Positions 8,891-18,300 of a DNA stretch of 21,106 bases are shown here, piece by piece. The DNA lies in contig NW_014577776.1 in assembly GCF_000485595.1 (NCBI RefSeq), positions 6,163-27,268 on the forward strand. Reading direction: 5' to 3'. Below the pieces are notes generated by a model, which made no database searches, had not been told where the DNA came from, and saw only the letters and a list, made by a program, of their open reading frames with translations. Within the stretch, counting starts at the first letter, position 1; every line of letters starts with the position of its first letter. Made by a program: the position numbers and the translations under genes. Source of the DNA: Priapulus caudatus. Its lineage: Eukaryota > Priapulida > Priapulimorpha > Priapulimorphida > Priapulidae.

Positions 8891-9101
8891 CGACCCGCTG
8901 TTGTGCGAGGGGGGGCCGAACGCTGAGGGGAGACCCGACGCGCGCCGTCGTCGAATGAGAACGTGACGCGTGCGGTCTCGCGATCAAGGAGCGGCGTCGA
9001 CCGCGGGGCGTGTTACGTTGGGAGCTTGTGGGGAGGGGGAGGAGGTGCTCGTGTGGAGAGGAAGCCAAATCACTGCGGTCGTGAAATGTTGCTGCAGCTT
9101 G

Positions 9102-9185
9102 TCTTCCTTCTCCCAGCCTTGGTCCGTGACTCTGCGTTGAACTTCTTCCTTCTCCCAGCCTTGTTCCGTGACTCTGCGTTGAACT
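9102..9185. repeat. 42-bp tandem duplication in the MRPL12 3' UTR
   Basis: TCTTCCTTCTCCCAGCCTTG occurs at 9102 and 9144, each followed by GTCCGTGACTCTGCGTTGAAC or its one-base variant. The two copies are almost identical, so the duplication is recent. They lie between the stop (8890) and the poly(A) signal (9288). Confidence 0.9.
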
Positions 9186-9287
9186 GTTAACAATATTCAT
9201 GCTCGCGTAGACAGGCATGCGAAATGCAGACGTTTACATAACGATCACTACCGGTTAGGTATAATCGCCAGTTGTAATAACGTAACT

Positions 9288-9293
9288 AATAAA
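9288..9293 (+). terminator. MRPL12 poly(A) signal AATAAA
   Basis: AATAAA about 400 bp after the stop is the first canonical hexamer downstream, and GT-rich DNA follows (AATGTTGTGGTGAGGTTTTG, 9319-9338). Together these fit a cleavage site near 9310. Confidence 0.6.
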
Positions 9294-10950
9294 TCAATAC
9301 TGTAAGTAAAACAATGTGAAATGTTGTGGTGAGGTTTTGTTCAGCGTGTAGGACATGAAACAGGCCATCGATTGTTTTTGGTTTTGTAGACACTATAAGT
9401 TTATTTTTAATAGTCATTGAAGTGAATTTACACAGTCAGTTGATTACAATTGCCATGAAAGAATATAATTTCTTAAAGTTTTTATACATAACATATTTGT
9501 ATCTTGTAAACGGCAATAATAATGACATTAAATAACACTGTAAATTAACTCTATTATAAGATCACTATAACGATGGTAAATATACAAACAACTGTCTCGC
9601 TTGCAGACAATCTTTCATGTTGGCTGTTGTAGTTACATTGCAGCCGTTAGCATTTCAGCAGATTATGCGGCGCATGCGTGCAAGTGTGCGTACATGCGTG
9701 CATGCGTTCATGCATGCATGTTGTGCAAGTGTGTGTACGTGCGTGCGGCGCAAGTGTGTCTATGCGTGTTGCACGCATATAGGTGGGTACGTGCGTGCGT
9801 GCGTATAGGAGCTGCATACACGTGTGCGTGCTTTCTATTATCGGTGACTCCACTTGGCAATACTAGGTACTCTTACTAGAACAGATCATCAATAGATGGC
9901 TGCATTTAGTCAACAATGCCTCGGACGACGAGAGAAGCGCCATCTTACACATGCGCTACTGAGGAGACAATAGTACTCAGTAAAGCTACATGTGCACGCC
10001 ACCAGATTGTTATACACACTTCGGTGGCACTGTTGCTTCTGCACTCGTGCCTTTACCAACCTATCACCGGATAAAGTAATGCCAAACAAGGATTATGGCA
10101 GCACGACTCTACGGCGCACGCATAAGATGGTAACTCTTGTTCGATGTAATGATAAGATAATGGTCTGCTGCGGCTACAGGGCAAAGCACGACGTACGCAC
10201 GGAACAACGAATGCACACGAGTTGAACAACGCAAGTTCTCAAAACCGCGAGCGACGACCGAATAGTGACGCAAGCCGTCGTCTGCCGAAGCTCCACCATC
10301 ACGGCAGGTCTGAAGTCTCAACTGCTAAACAAATGCAGTCTGTCATCTGTCGCCCCCGTGTGTCGGTCTGCTGCGTATTGACTGCTAGTAACCGCTGCAC
10401 TGTCAGCCAAGTTCGCCACTATGTTATCTTACGTTTGTTGGCAACAAGTGGCATGAACCGGGATGCGGGGATGAACCGGGGCGCGTATCACCGGGATGCG
10501 GGTGAAGTCTCTCTTAAATACGACAATCACATTTTCTCTGGGTGAGTAGGAACTGTTGCTCTTGTTGCACTATGCATAACAATGTCCAAAGTACGAGGTG
10601 AGTGCCTGCCAGGTGGCAGCACAGTCAGTGTATGGGTGTGTTTCTGCAAGTAGGGTGGACCCCACTACAGTCAACACACAAACTTTTCTGAATATGAGAT
10701 ATAAATTACAAGTGCATACAAGCGCTATGCATATATTTACTAGTAGCAGCACGTTACAATATTTTTATGTTGTCATACCTTTGCCCTTTTCATGCCAGCA
10801 TTCTAAGCGGCATTTAAATAATGCGCATAAAACAAGTTGCACAAAACAACATGTCCTGTATGCCAGTTTATTCTGCTTATTAAGGAAGACAACTGAACTG
10901 TTCTTGTAGCATATGCACACAGGAGCTGAAATTCTGTACAGACTACCGAG
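9294..10950. other. Intergenic region between MRPL12 and MEK
   Basis: No supported gene. It contains a (TGCGTGCA)-type run at about 9670-9815 and a short tandem repeat of ATGAACCGGGATGCGGGG at about 10454-10503. A GGCGC-containing motif, GCGCCATCTTA, is at 9937-9947. The 107-codon frame at 10222-10545 ends at a GGGTGAGT donor-like site but has no recognisable product. Confidence 0.6.
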
Positions 10951-10951
10951 T

Positions 10952-10957
10952 TTTATT
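10952..10957 (-). terminator. Candidate MEK poly(A) signal
   Basis: TTTATT on the plus strand reads AATAAA on the minus strand, 669 bp past the MEK stop. Another TTTATT lies at 10867-10872. Which one is used cannot be settled from sequence. Confidence 0.35.
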
Positions 10958-11625
10958 CATTTACACATAGTTATGTTTCATTTAGCATCCTCTCTTCTTC
11001 ACTATTCATTTCAGTGACAACTTACGATTCGTCATAATTTTACATCTTCAGAATATATTTGAGCTGAAACATGCCAAGCAACTGCACTTAAATGAAAGCG
11101 ATGCAATGCTTACTGACTGCTGATGGTAATAGTAACTGCCGATCAAAATATTAGTGTGTTATGAAAATAAAATTAACTTATTATAAATAATTATACCGAC
11201 ATTAATTTCGCCCACAACTGTGTCACATCCGAAGGGTGACAGTGATCAGGATGCACACACACGGAAACCATCGTTCGTGACATAGTTGGCGCCTCCATCA
11301 GCTTGAAGCCTACTATATAGCGAGAGTTGGCGCACATACGGGTCATGCTACTGACAGATACACAGAAGTCGAAGAATAGAGGAAAGTGGAAAAAACTCCG
11401 ATCGTAAATAGAAGGAAATCGGAGAGAGAAATTAGCACGACTGTCGCTCTCGCAAGTTTCCGTCGCCGCGCACCTCCCAACGTAACAGAGACGGACGCGC
11501 GTGCACGAACGAAGCCTCCTTCATACCTACGGACGTACATTATCAGAATAACGGAGGTGTACGGTATCGTAACGGCGCGGTGCGTCCGGGGGAAGGCTAG
11601 GGCGCTCGCGGCGGCGGCGGCGGCC

Positions 11626-12813
11626 TCAGTTGGTCGGGTGACTCGTACGCATCTGCTGCTTGAGGCCCATCGTCTTACACACCCAGCCGGCGAGGTCCAC
11701 GTCCTCAGCCTCCGACTTCTCGATGAAGTGGTGCGAGATGAGCGTCTTCAGGTCGGACCGCTCCTTCGGATCCTTCCTCAAGCACTTGTTGACAAAGTCC
11801 TCGAACTCGGAGGAGAACACGCCGCCCGGCAGCATCGGCGGCGGCTCGTTGACGATGTAGTCGAGAAGCTCGAAGATGGCCATCGGCCGCGGTCCCTCGT
11901 TCACGGGCATGTTGAAGCTGCCGCCCATGCTGCTGAGGGGACGCTTCGACTGCTGCGCCGCCGCCGGCGCCACCTCCATCTTCACGCGATCGCCGAACAT
12001 CTTGCGCATGTCCTTGGGGTCGGGCGGCGGGATCGGGTAGCGGCCGATGGCCATCTCGACGAGCGCGAGACCGATGCTCCAGATGTCGGACTGCACGGAG
12101 TAGTGGGTTCCCTGCAGCCGCTCGGGCGACATGTACGACCGCGTGCCGACAAACGAGTTGGCCATCGAGTCGATGAGCTGACCGCTGACGCCGAAGTCGC
12201 AGATCTTGATCTCGCCGCGGGAGTTGACGAGCACGTTGCTGGGCTTCACGTCGCGGTGCATGATCTGGTGTTTCTCGCGGAGGTACGTGAGACCCTTCAG
12301 CACCGCCACCGTCACCTTCCCGAGGATCGGCTCGGGGATCCGCCCGGCTTTCTTCAGCACGAGGTCGAGCGAGCCGCCGTCCATGTACTCCATGCAGATG
12401 CTGATTTCGCCGTCGCTGTAGAAGGCCGCGTAGAAGCCGACGATGTGCGGAGAGTTGCACTCGTGAAGCACCTTCAGCTCGCGGAAGATCTGGTTGCGGA
12501 TCGCCGGCTTCACCTCGAGGTGGATGAGCTTGCGGGCCATGATGAGACCCGTGCGCTTGTGGCGGACGCGAGTCACCACGCCACCGTTCCCCGCACCAAG
12601 CTCCCCGAGACCTTCAAGGTCGTCCGCCTTCAGGTCGCCAACCTGCTTCTTCTGGAGGAAGAACTGGTCCATGCGCTTGCGCTCGCACTCGCTGATGTCC
12701 ATGTCAGCGACCTTGCGGGCGAGGGCGTCCACGTTGATGCCGTTGTTGGCTGCTGGGCTGCTCGAGCCGTCGACACACGGCAGCGTCAAGCCGTACTTGT
12801 TTCGCTTCGACAT
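11626..12813 (-). CDS. MAP2K1/2 (MEK, Dsor1 orthologue): MAP kinase kinase of the MEK1/2 type, single coding exon
   Basis: Dual-specificity kinase that phosphorylates ERK downstream of Raf. It has 395 residues (human MEK1 has 393) and is alignable throughout. Residues 2-12 (KRNKYGLTL within) form a basic-x-L-x-L ERK docking site. The glycine loop GAGNGG is at 73-78, ATP lysine K95 in [12 protein letters not shown] at 186-193, DFG at 206-208. The activation loop SMANSFVGT carries S216 and S220, matching human S218/S222. Residues 262-308 are the proline-rich insert with RPLSSMG, equivalent to the PAK-site region. The C-terminal DVD-type docking region for upstream kinases lies around 362-380 ([15 protein letters not shown]). 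An in-frame TAG stands 9 bases before the ATG, which fixes the start. No intron interrupts the coding region, unusual for this family. The gene is GC-rich and reads away from SUGT1. All catalytic residues are present, so it should be active. Confidence 0.97.
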   Translation of the reverse strand: MSKRNKYGLTLPCVDGSSSPAANNGINVDALARKVADMDISECERKRMDQFFLQKKQVGDLKADDLEGLGELGAGNGGVVTRVRHKRTGLIMARKLIHLEVKPAIRNQIFRELKVLHECNSPHIVGFYAAFYSDGEISICMEYMDGGSLDLVLKKAGRIPEPILGKVTVAVLKGLTYLREKHQIMHRDVKPSNVLVNSRGEIKICDFGVSGQLIDSMANSFVGTRSYMSPERLQGTHYSVQSDIWSIGLALVEMAIGRYPIPPPDPKDMRKMFGDRVKMEVAPAAAQQSKRPLSSMGGSFNMPVNEGPRPMAIFELLDYIVNEPPPMLPGGVFSSEFEDFVNKCLRKDPKERSDLKTLISHHFIEKSEAEDVDLAGWVCKTMGLKQQMRTSHPTN

Positions 12814-12898
12814 GGCGAGCTAGGGAGCGTGCGTGCGTGGGTGTGGAGAGAGAGAGGTGGGTCGGTTCACTTCACGTCCTGCCGACACATGTAGACCT
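12814..12898 (-). other. MEK 5' UTR exon start and intron acceptor
   Basis: On the minus strand TTTCGCTCTTTCAG ends at 12897, a good acceptor with a pyrimidine tract. The segment 12896-12814 would then be the 5' UTR part of the coding exon, with one or more non-coding exons further upstream (higher coordinates). The donor could not be placed; it may lie before or beyond the foldback element at 13221-14545. Confidence 0.55.
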
Positions 12899-13220
12899 GA
12901 AAGAGCGAAATGCGTGTGTAGATGACGACGACGGCAGTTAGTCAGAGATGAGGATGACATCGCGCGATGCGAAAACGTAGTAAACAGCTCAACTTGCATC
13001 GCAAATAAATTAGCGAGCGTCAAACTAGATTTGCAGGATTTTATAGAAATGAGAGATAACAGCATTTTATATTTTAGATCGAATGCATTCGTTTTTCGTT
13101 TGCAGTCATTTTCGCATCATGCCGTTGTCATTTCTTGATATGGGTTCGTATGGTTATACTACAAAGCCGCTGTATGATCAACCAATGCATTTTCAATGTA
13201 AACATCACAAACTGCAAAAC

Positions 13221-14545
13221 CACAGGCACTTGGAATGTCTCAATTAAAAAAAATAATGGTAAATAAACATGAAATGTATATTTTACTACCAAAGTCTTAA
13301 TGTTTCTCTACTCTATTTCGCCTATTATTGCCGATAATTACCCGTAAATGCCGGTCAAATGTTCATCTGCAACACACAAGACACTCGCTTCATTTCACAC
13401 GACTACAGAACAGAAACACAACAAACAGCCTCCATCTTGGTATCTATCTGTAGCTACCATGCTAGTACTATGTCCTTTGTTCTTACCTACTCCCGCCAGA
13501 GATATCTCGTGAAATCCTGCAGGAAATGTTCTCTCCGTGAAAATGTAAAGAGGACGTATCATCCGAAAGTCCCTAACGGCGCTACTTTTGATCGATCGCT
13601 GTAGTCGTGCAGGGGCGGATCCAGGATTTTTGAAAAGGGGGTGTCCAAGAAGAAATAAAGGGCACTTTTTCCTGCTTACTTTTTCTGGCGTTTAAAAAAA
13701 TTGGTGCATTCTGAGAGCATCTGAGCAGTAATTTTGATGTCTAGAATGCACAAATTTATCAGATCCGGACGCCTGCGGACCCCTCTTTGCCCATTTCTAG
13801 GTTATTATAATGAAATCTACATATATATAAGTAAATCTTTATCAGAAAAACTAGCGCTAAACAAGATTTTTTTATGGAGAATATAAGAGAAGTGTGTGTG
13901 TGTGCGCGCGTGCGTGCGTGTGTGTGTATGTTTTTTTTCCTTTTTTGTGGTAAAAAGAGGGGGGGTCCGGACCCCCTCGACCCCCCCTCTGGATCCGCCC
14001 CTGTCGTGTGTGTGTGACGTCATGCCAGTGCACATTATGCTTGGCTTGGCGGGCCTCGAAACGGAGCTCGGAGGCCAGCACCAGCTCATCCCGGCATGCA
14101 ATGCGCCCCATTACTCGTGTATAAACAGACATCTCGTCCTCTACATTTTCACGGAGAGAACATTTCCTGCAAGATTTCACGAGATATCTCTGGCGGGAGT
14201 AGGTAACAACAAAGGACAGAGTTATAATTCGAACAAGTGAACATTTAGCTACAGATCGATACCAAGATGGAGGCTGTTTGTTGTTTCTGTTCGGTAGTCG
14301 TGTGAAATGAAGCAAGCGTCGAGCAAATTTTGCGATCACGCTTTCCTACCTGCTCTCTTATTCATGTTGTTTGTGCACAGGGCGGGCATGCAGTGTACTT
14401 GTGTGTTGCAGATGAGCATTTGACCGGCATTTACGGGTAATTATCGACAATAATAGGCGAAATAGAGTAGAGAAACATTAAGACTTTGGTAGTAAATACA
14501 TTTCGTGTTTACATTTTTTTTATTGAGACGTTCCAAGTGCCTGTG
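13221..14545. mobile_element. Foldback DNA transposon with 8-bp target duplication
   Basis: TGCAAAAC occurs directly before (13213-13220) and directly after (14546-14553). The ends are CACAGGCACTTGGAA and TTCCAAGTGCCTGTG. The inverted arms are very long: CTTTGGTAGTAAA, TCATCTGCAAC, CCTCCATCTTGGTATC and AGATATCTCGTGAAATC recur in inverted order to about 13560 on the left and from about 14130 on the right, with one arm carrying an extra stretch. The loop holds a separate nested element (13610-14003). No transposase frame is present. An 8-bp duplication is typical of the hAT and P superfamilies; the CACAG terminus fits the CANRG pattern remembered for P better than hAT (inference). Confidence 0.88.
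13610..14003. mobile_element. Nested hAT-like MITE, TIR CAGGGGCGGATCCAG
   Basis: CAGGGGCGGATCCAG at 13610-13624 has a perfect inverted partner at 13989-14003. TCGTG flanks both sides (13605-13609 and 14004-14008), so the target duplication is short or partly decayed. G-rich and C-rich runs inside the ends, a (GT)n tract and no frame indicate a non-autonomous element. CAGGGGCGGATCC termini are characteristic of hAT-type elements in many animals (from memory). Confidence 0.75.
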
Positions 14546-14553
14546 TGCAAAAC

Positions 14554-15365
14554 AAGTACGTTTCTCTGTTTCAGTGTTTGATTTCTTTATCATGTAAAAA
14601 TGCCAAAATCAAATGTCAAACAAATAATTAAATGCGTCATTGGCTTGATATACCATGAGGACGTGCAAAAACAACGACTGCCACGTAAATAACGCTCACT
14701 GTGTTGAATCAGGCCACAATACATCCGGTCACCGACTACGCCGTATTATTATGTAGATAAAATTGCTGATTTAGAGCAAAGTCGGATGCGAACCTGTGCG
14801 AATTTAAAGCACCTTGGTTTTGTCCGTTTTGCGCATTGTCATGACAAAAAGCAGTACCGTTTCGTTTGAAATATAGGTACCGAATCTACCTGCTTAAGCT
14901 GGGTACATCTGTCCTTCTTGACAAGATTAGACTAAATAACGAAAACCACATGAAGAGTGAGAACAAAACAAGAAGATGAACATTAGTTTCCGTATATGAA
15001 TGGCTCCTGCACCAGCGCACCCTCAAATACCCTAGTCACCCGGACTCGTTAATGTATTGTCTACCTAAACGTAATGACGCTGTATTGCAGGGTACCATCA
15101 TAAACAGTGCTGCCTCTACTTCAAAGCTTGGTTGGCGCATACAACCATTATTTCAACATGAACATGTTTTTTTACTACTCCGCGGTTATCTTTAAATGCA
15201 CCTAATAATATTCTCTAGAAAAGGAAATTTTTACCTGGTAACCTCCTCAACTTACCTTAATAAATTATCGGTTGGCTATGTCTCACCGCGCAAGTATGGC
15301 GCCGTCCATAACGCGAAATTAGTGTGTACTGTGGAAACTTCCAGATTGTTATCACAATAAAAGAC
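14554..15365 (+). promoter_or_regulatory. Upstream region of SUGT1
   Basis: AT-rich sequence between the foldback element and the SUGT1 ATG, with no gene seen. The last 80 bp contain TATGGCGCCGTCC at about 15295-15307, near a likely TSS, and no clear TATA box. The MEK and SUGT1 promoters must lie between 12900 and 15365, possibly on opposite sides of the transposon. Confidence 0.4.
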
Positions 15366-18300
15366 ATGGCCCATTTAAACAGCAATTTCACGAAGGGAAA
15401 CGAAGCGTTTGTTGCTGAAAACTACAAACAAGCAACCGATCTCTATTCCAGGTACTAGGTTATAATATAGTGCAATCTCATCTTTTAATTTGGGATAATT
15501 TTTAACAGATTCCCCACTTACAGTTACAGTTACAGACACTTGGAGCGTTTCAATAAAATATAATGCTAAATAAATAAGAAATCTATTTACTACCAAAGTC
15601 TTAATGTTTCTCTACTCTCTTTCACCTATTATTGCCGACAATTTCCTGCAAATGTTGTCCAAATGCTCATCTGCAACAAACACTGGCTGCCGCTGCACAC
15701 TGACTGACACATAAATATATCGCTGTGGCTATATGCCTGGCAGCCGGCACCCTAACGGGCTAACCCTAACCCTAACCATAACCCTAACGCTAAAGCCGGG
15801 TGCACACGTGGCGATTCATCTGTCAGCAACATATCACTATATGAACTGTACGTGACCTGTTCACAATGGAAGTGCCCATTGACACCACGATAGTCGTTCT
15901 TCAAGTTATTGGAATATATTTAATAATTATGTGTCAGCGTCGTCGACAGACAGCAGCGAGAGAGAGACGTACATGGGCACGTACGTGGGTGCTGCGATGT
16001 GATTCGCATGGTGTTTTTAATAATTTAGTAAGAGAACTGGAGCTTGAAGATTCAGTGGCATACCAGCGTTATTTTAGAATAAAAAAAGAACATATCAATG
16101 CAATTCTGACACTGGTAGGGGCAAGGATAAGCAAGAAGAACACAGTGATGCGGAAATCCATTGCACCAAACGAACGTTTAGCATGTGGAAAACGAACGTG
16201 GGCGCTGCCATATTTGATCACGTGCTTCAAATCATGTATTTGATTGGTTAATCCAAAAACTGTTGCCTGAATCCGTCGCCAGTGCAGCGCACACGTAGTG
16301 ATTGTTCAGGGACTTGGCAACAAATATCAAACGTGTTTGATATTCCAGCGACGAGTTTCTGGCGTCAAAATCGCCATCGCTGTGCAGCACACATGTGGCG
16401 ATTTCTCGGCGATTTTGTTGCTGGCAACAAAATCGCCACGTGTGCGCCCGGCTTTACCCTCCTGTTTACTTGAGAAATCACCGAAAATTAAAAACTGCCG
16501 GCCATTTAGGAAATCGAAGACCGTGCCCGGCAGCTGTCGGATATTTTCTAAGTGTCGATTGCGAGTTCGTTCGCATAGTGATCCGAAGCTAGGAGAATTG
16601 GGCTAGTTCGAATATACAGCTCTAATGAAAATTGCTTGACATTTCTAAACAAATGTAGAATACTTTGGATCATGTACTACACTGTTTACTTGAGAAATCA
16701 CCGAAAATTAAAAACTGCCGGGCATTTAGGAAATCGAAGACCGTGCCCGGCTGCCGGGCATATAACCACTTCGTGAATATATAGAGTAGACACATAATCT
16801 ATATTTTTATGTGTTAGTGTGCAGCGGCAGCCATGGCGGCAGCCAGTGTTTGTTGCAGATGAGCATTTGGACGGCATTTGCAGGAAATTGTCGGCAATAA
16901 TAGGTGAAAGAGAGTAGAGAAACATTAAAACTTTGGTAGTAAATAGATTTCGTATTTATTTAGCATATTTTATGCTGTGTGTGTGTGTGTGCCTGTGGCC
17001 CCACTGCCCCCATCAGTGCATCACAACACACATGCCTCTAAACAGAGGAATTGCGCCGACCTGTGGTTGGAGGATAAAAAAAGAATTCCTGTCGTTTTGT
17101 TTCACCGGTCATAGTCGCGCGTGTATTAGCCTATGAGCGATACCGCGCGTGCATATTTGCTAATTAATTAGACTAATTGTGCTTCAATAGACTCAAAATT
17201 CAAAGAGATTAAGGCTAAGACATGTGTCTATAATAGCTAGAATTTATAGAATTAATAGAAATGTAACTTAAATCGTTCGCTCCATATGATAGTTAGTACA
17301 CGTTCCTACCGGTCATAGCATAATAGCGTATGCGGCGGGAGTGGGCGGTGTCTACTTTTATCCGCCAATCACAAGTCGGAGCAATTCCTCTGTTTAGACG
17401 CATCTCACAACACATTAATCGATGCCCCACTGCCCCCATCACAACACATTGATCGATGCCCCACTGCTCCCATCACAACACATTGGTCGATGCCCCACTG
17501 CCCCCATCACAACACATTGATCGATGCCCCACTGCCCCCATCACAACACATTGATCGATGCCCCACTGCCCCCATCACAACACATTGATCGATGCCCCAC
17601 TGCCCCCATCACAACACATTGATCAGTGACAGTGTAACGCCTAACGGCTATGCAGTATCAGTGTGGTCGATTAATCATTAAATAGAGTATATAATATTTA
17701 CATATTCTACTATTATTTTTTCTATAGTGAAGTGTGTAGTGTAGTATTTGAGATGACATGACCGGCGGGGGCGTTTGTAGGGATAGTAGGTGATTTTTTA
17801 TGACTGACTCCAAATAGGTTTTTTGAGCTTATTAGATAGCCCCCTAGTCAGGAGAAGCACATTAGGTAGCTCACGCCAAGTTTGAGATGACAGGACTGGC
17901 AGGGGCGTAGGTAGCTTACGTGAATCTCACGCTGATCGCTTGCTTGCAGAGCCATCGACGACGACAGCAGCTGTGCAGACTACTACACGTGCCGCGCGCA
18001 CGCGTACATCCAGTTCTCCAACTACCCCGACGCGCTGCGGGATGCCGACATCGCCGTCAGGCTCGAGCCGGCCAGCGCGCGCGCTCACCTCCGCCGCGGC
18101 GTCGCATGCTTCCACCTCAATAGATACGCGGACGCCGCGCATGCGCTGCTGCGGGCGCGTCGCCACGACGACGGCGCCGACGACGTCGTCAACGCCTGGC
18201 TGGAGAAGTGTCGCGCGATGATGGGAGCCGAGTTTCCTGCGGAGGAGGCGGAGGACGCGGAAGCTGCTGTCGCCGAGGTTGACCTCGTCCTCGCGCTGGC

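Larger units (their letters stand above)
15531..16998. mobile_element. Second foldback element, in SUGT1 intron 1
   Basis: The left arm starts ACAGACACTTGGAGCG and carries TTTACTACCAAAGTCTTAAT, CTCTTTCACCTATTATTG and CTCATCTGCAACAAACACTGG. The right arm (about 16740-16975) carries the same blocks inverted. The right terminus is eroded: a (GT)n run replaces most of the expected end, leaving GCCTGTG at 16992-16998. No target duplication survives. The loop contains telomere-like repeats, a PIF/Harbinger remnant and a 69-bp direct repeat. Confidence 0.8.

Noticed and set aside
8694-9218. 174-codon minus-strand frame
   Set aside because: Antisense to MRPL12 exon 5 and its 3' UTR; the repeated HGPRLGEGR segment simply reflects the 42-bp duplication.
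10222-10545. 107-codon plus-strand frame ending at a donor-like GGGTGAGT
   Set aside because: No acceptor with good flanks, no recognisable product, and a short tandem repeat inside it. It could be an exon, but nothing supports that.
11386-12894. 502-codon open frame on the plus strand
   Set aside because: It is antisense to the MEK coding exon. GC-rich third positions keep the opposite strand open; the product (His/Val/Leu/Arg-rich) matches no family.
13872-14339. 155-codon minus-strand frame across the foldback right arm
   Set aside because: It crosses the border of the nested CAGGGGCGG element and includes (GT)n codons; it has no transposase or other domain features.
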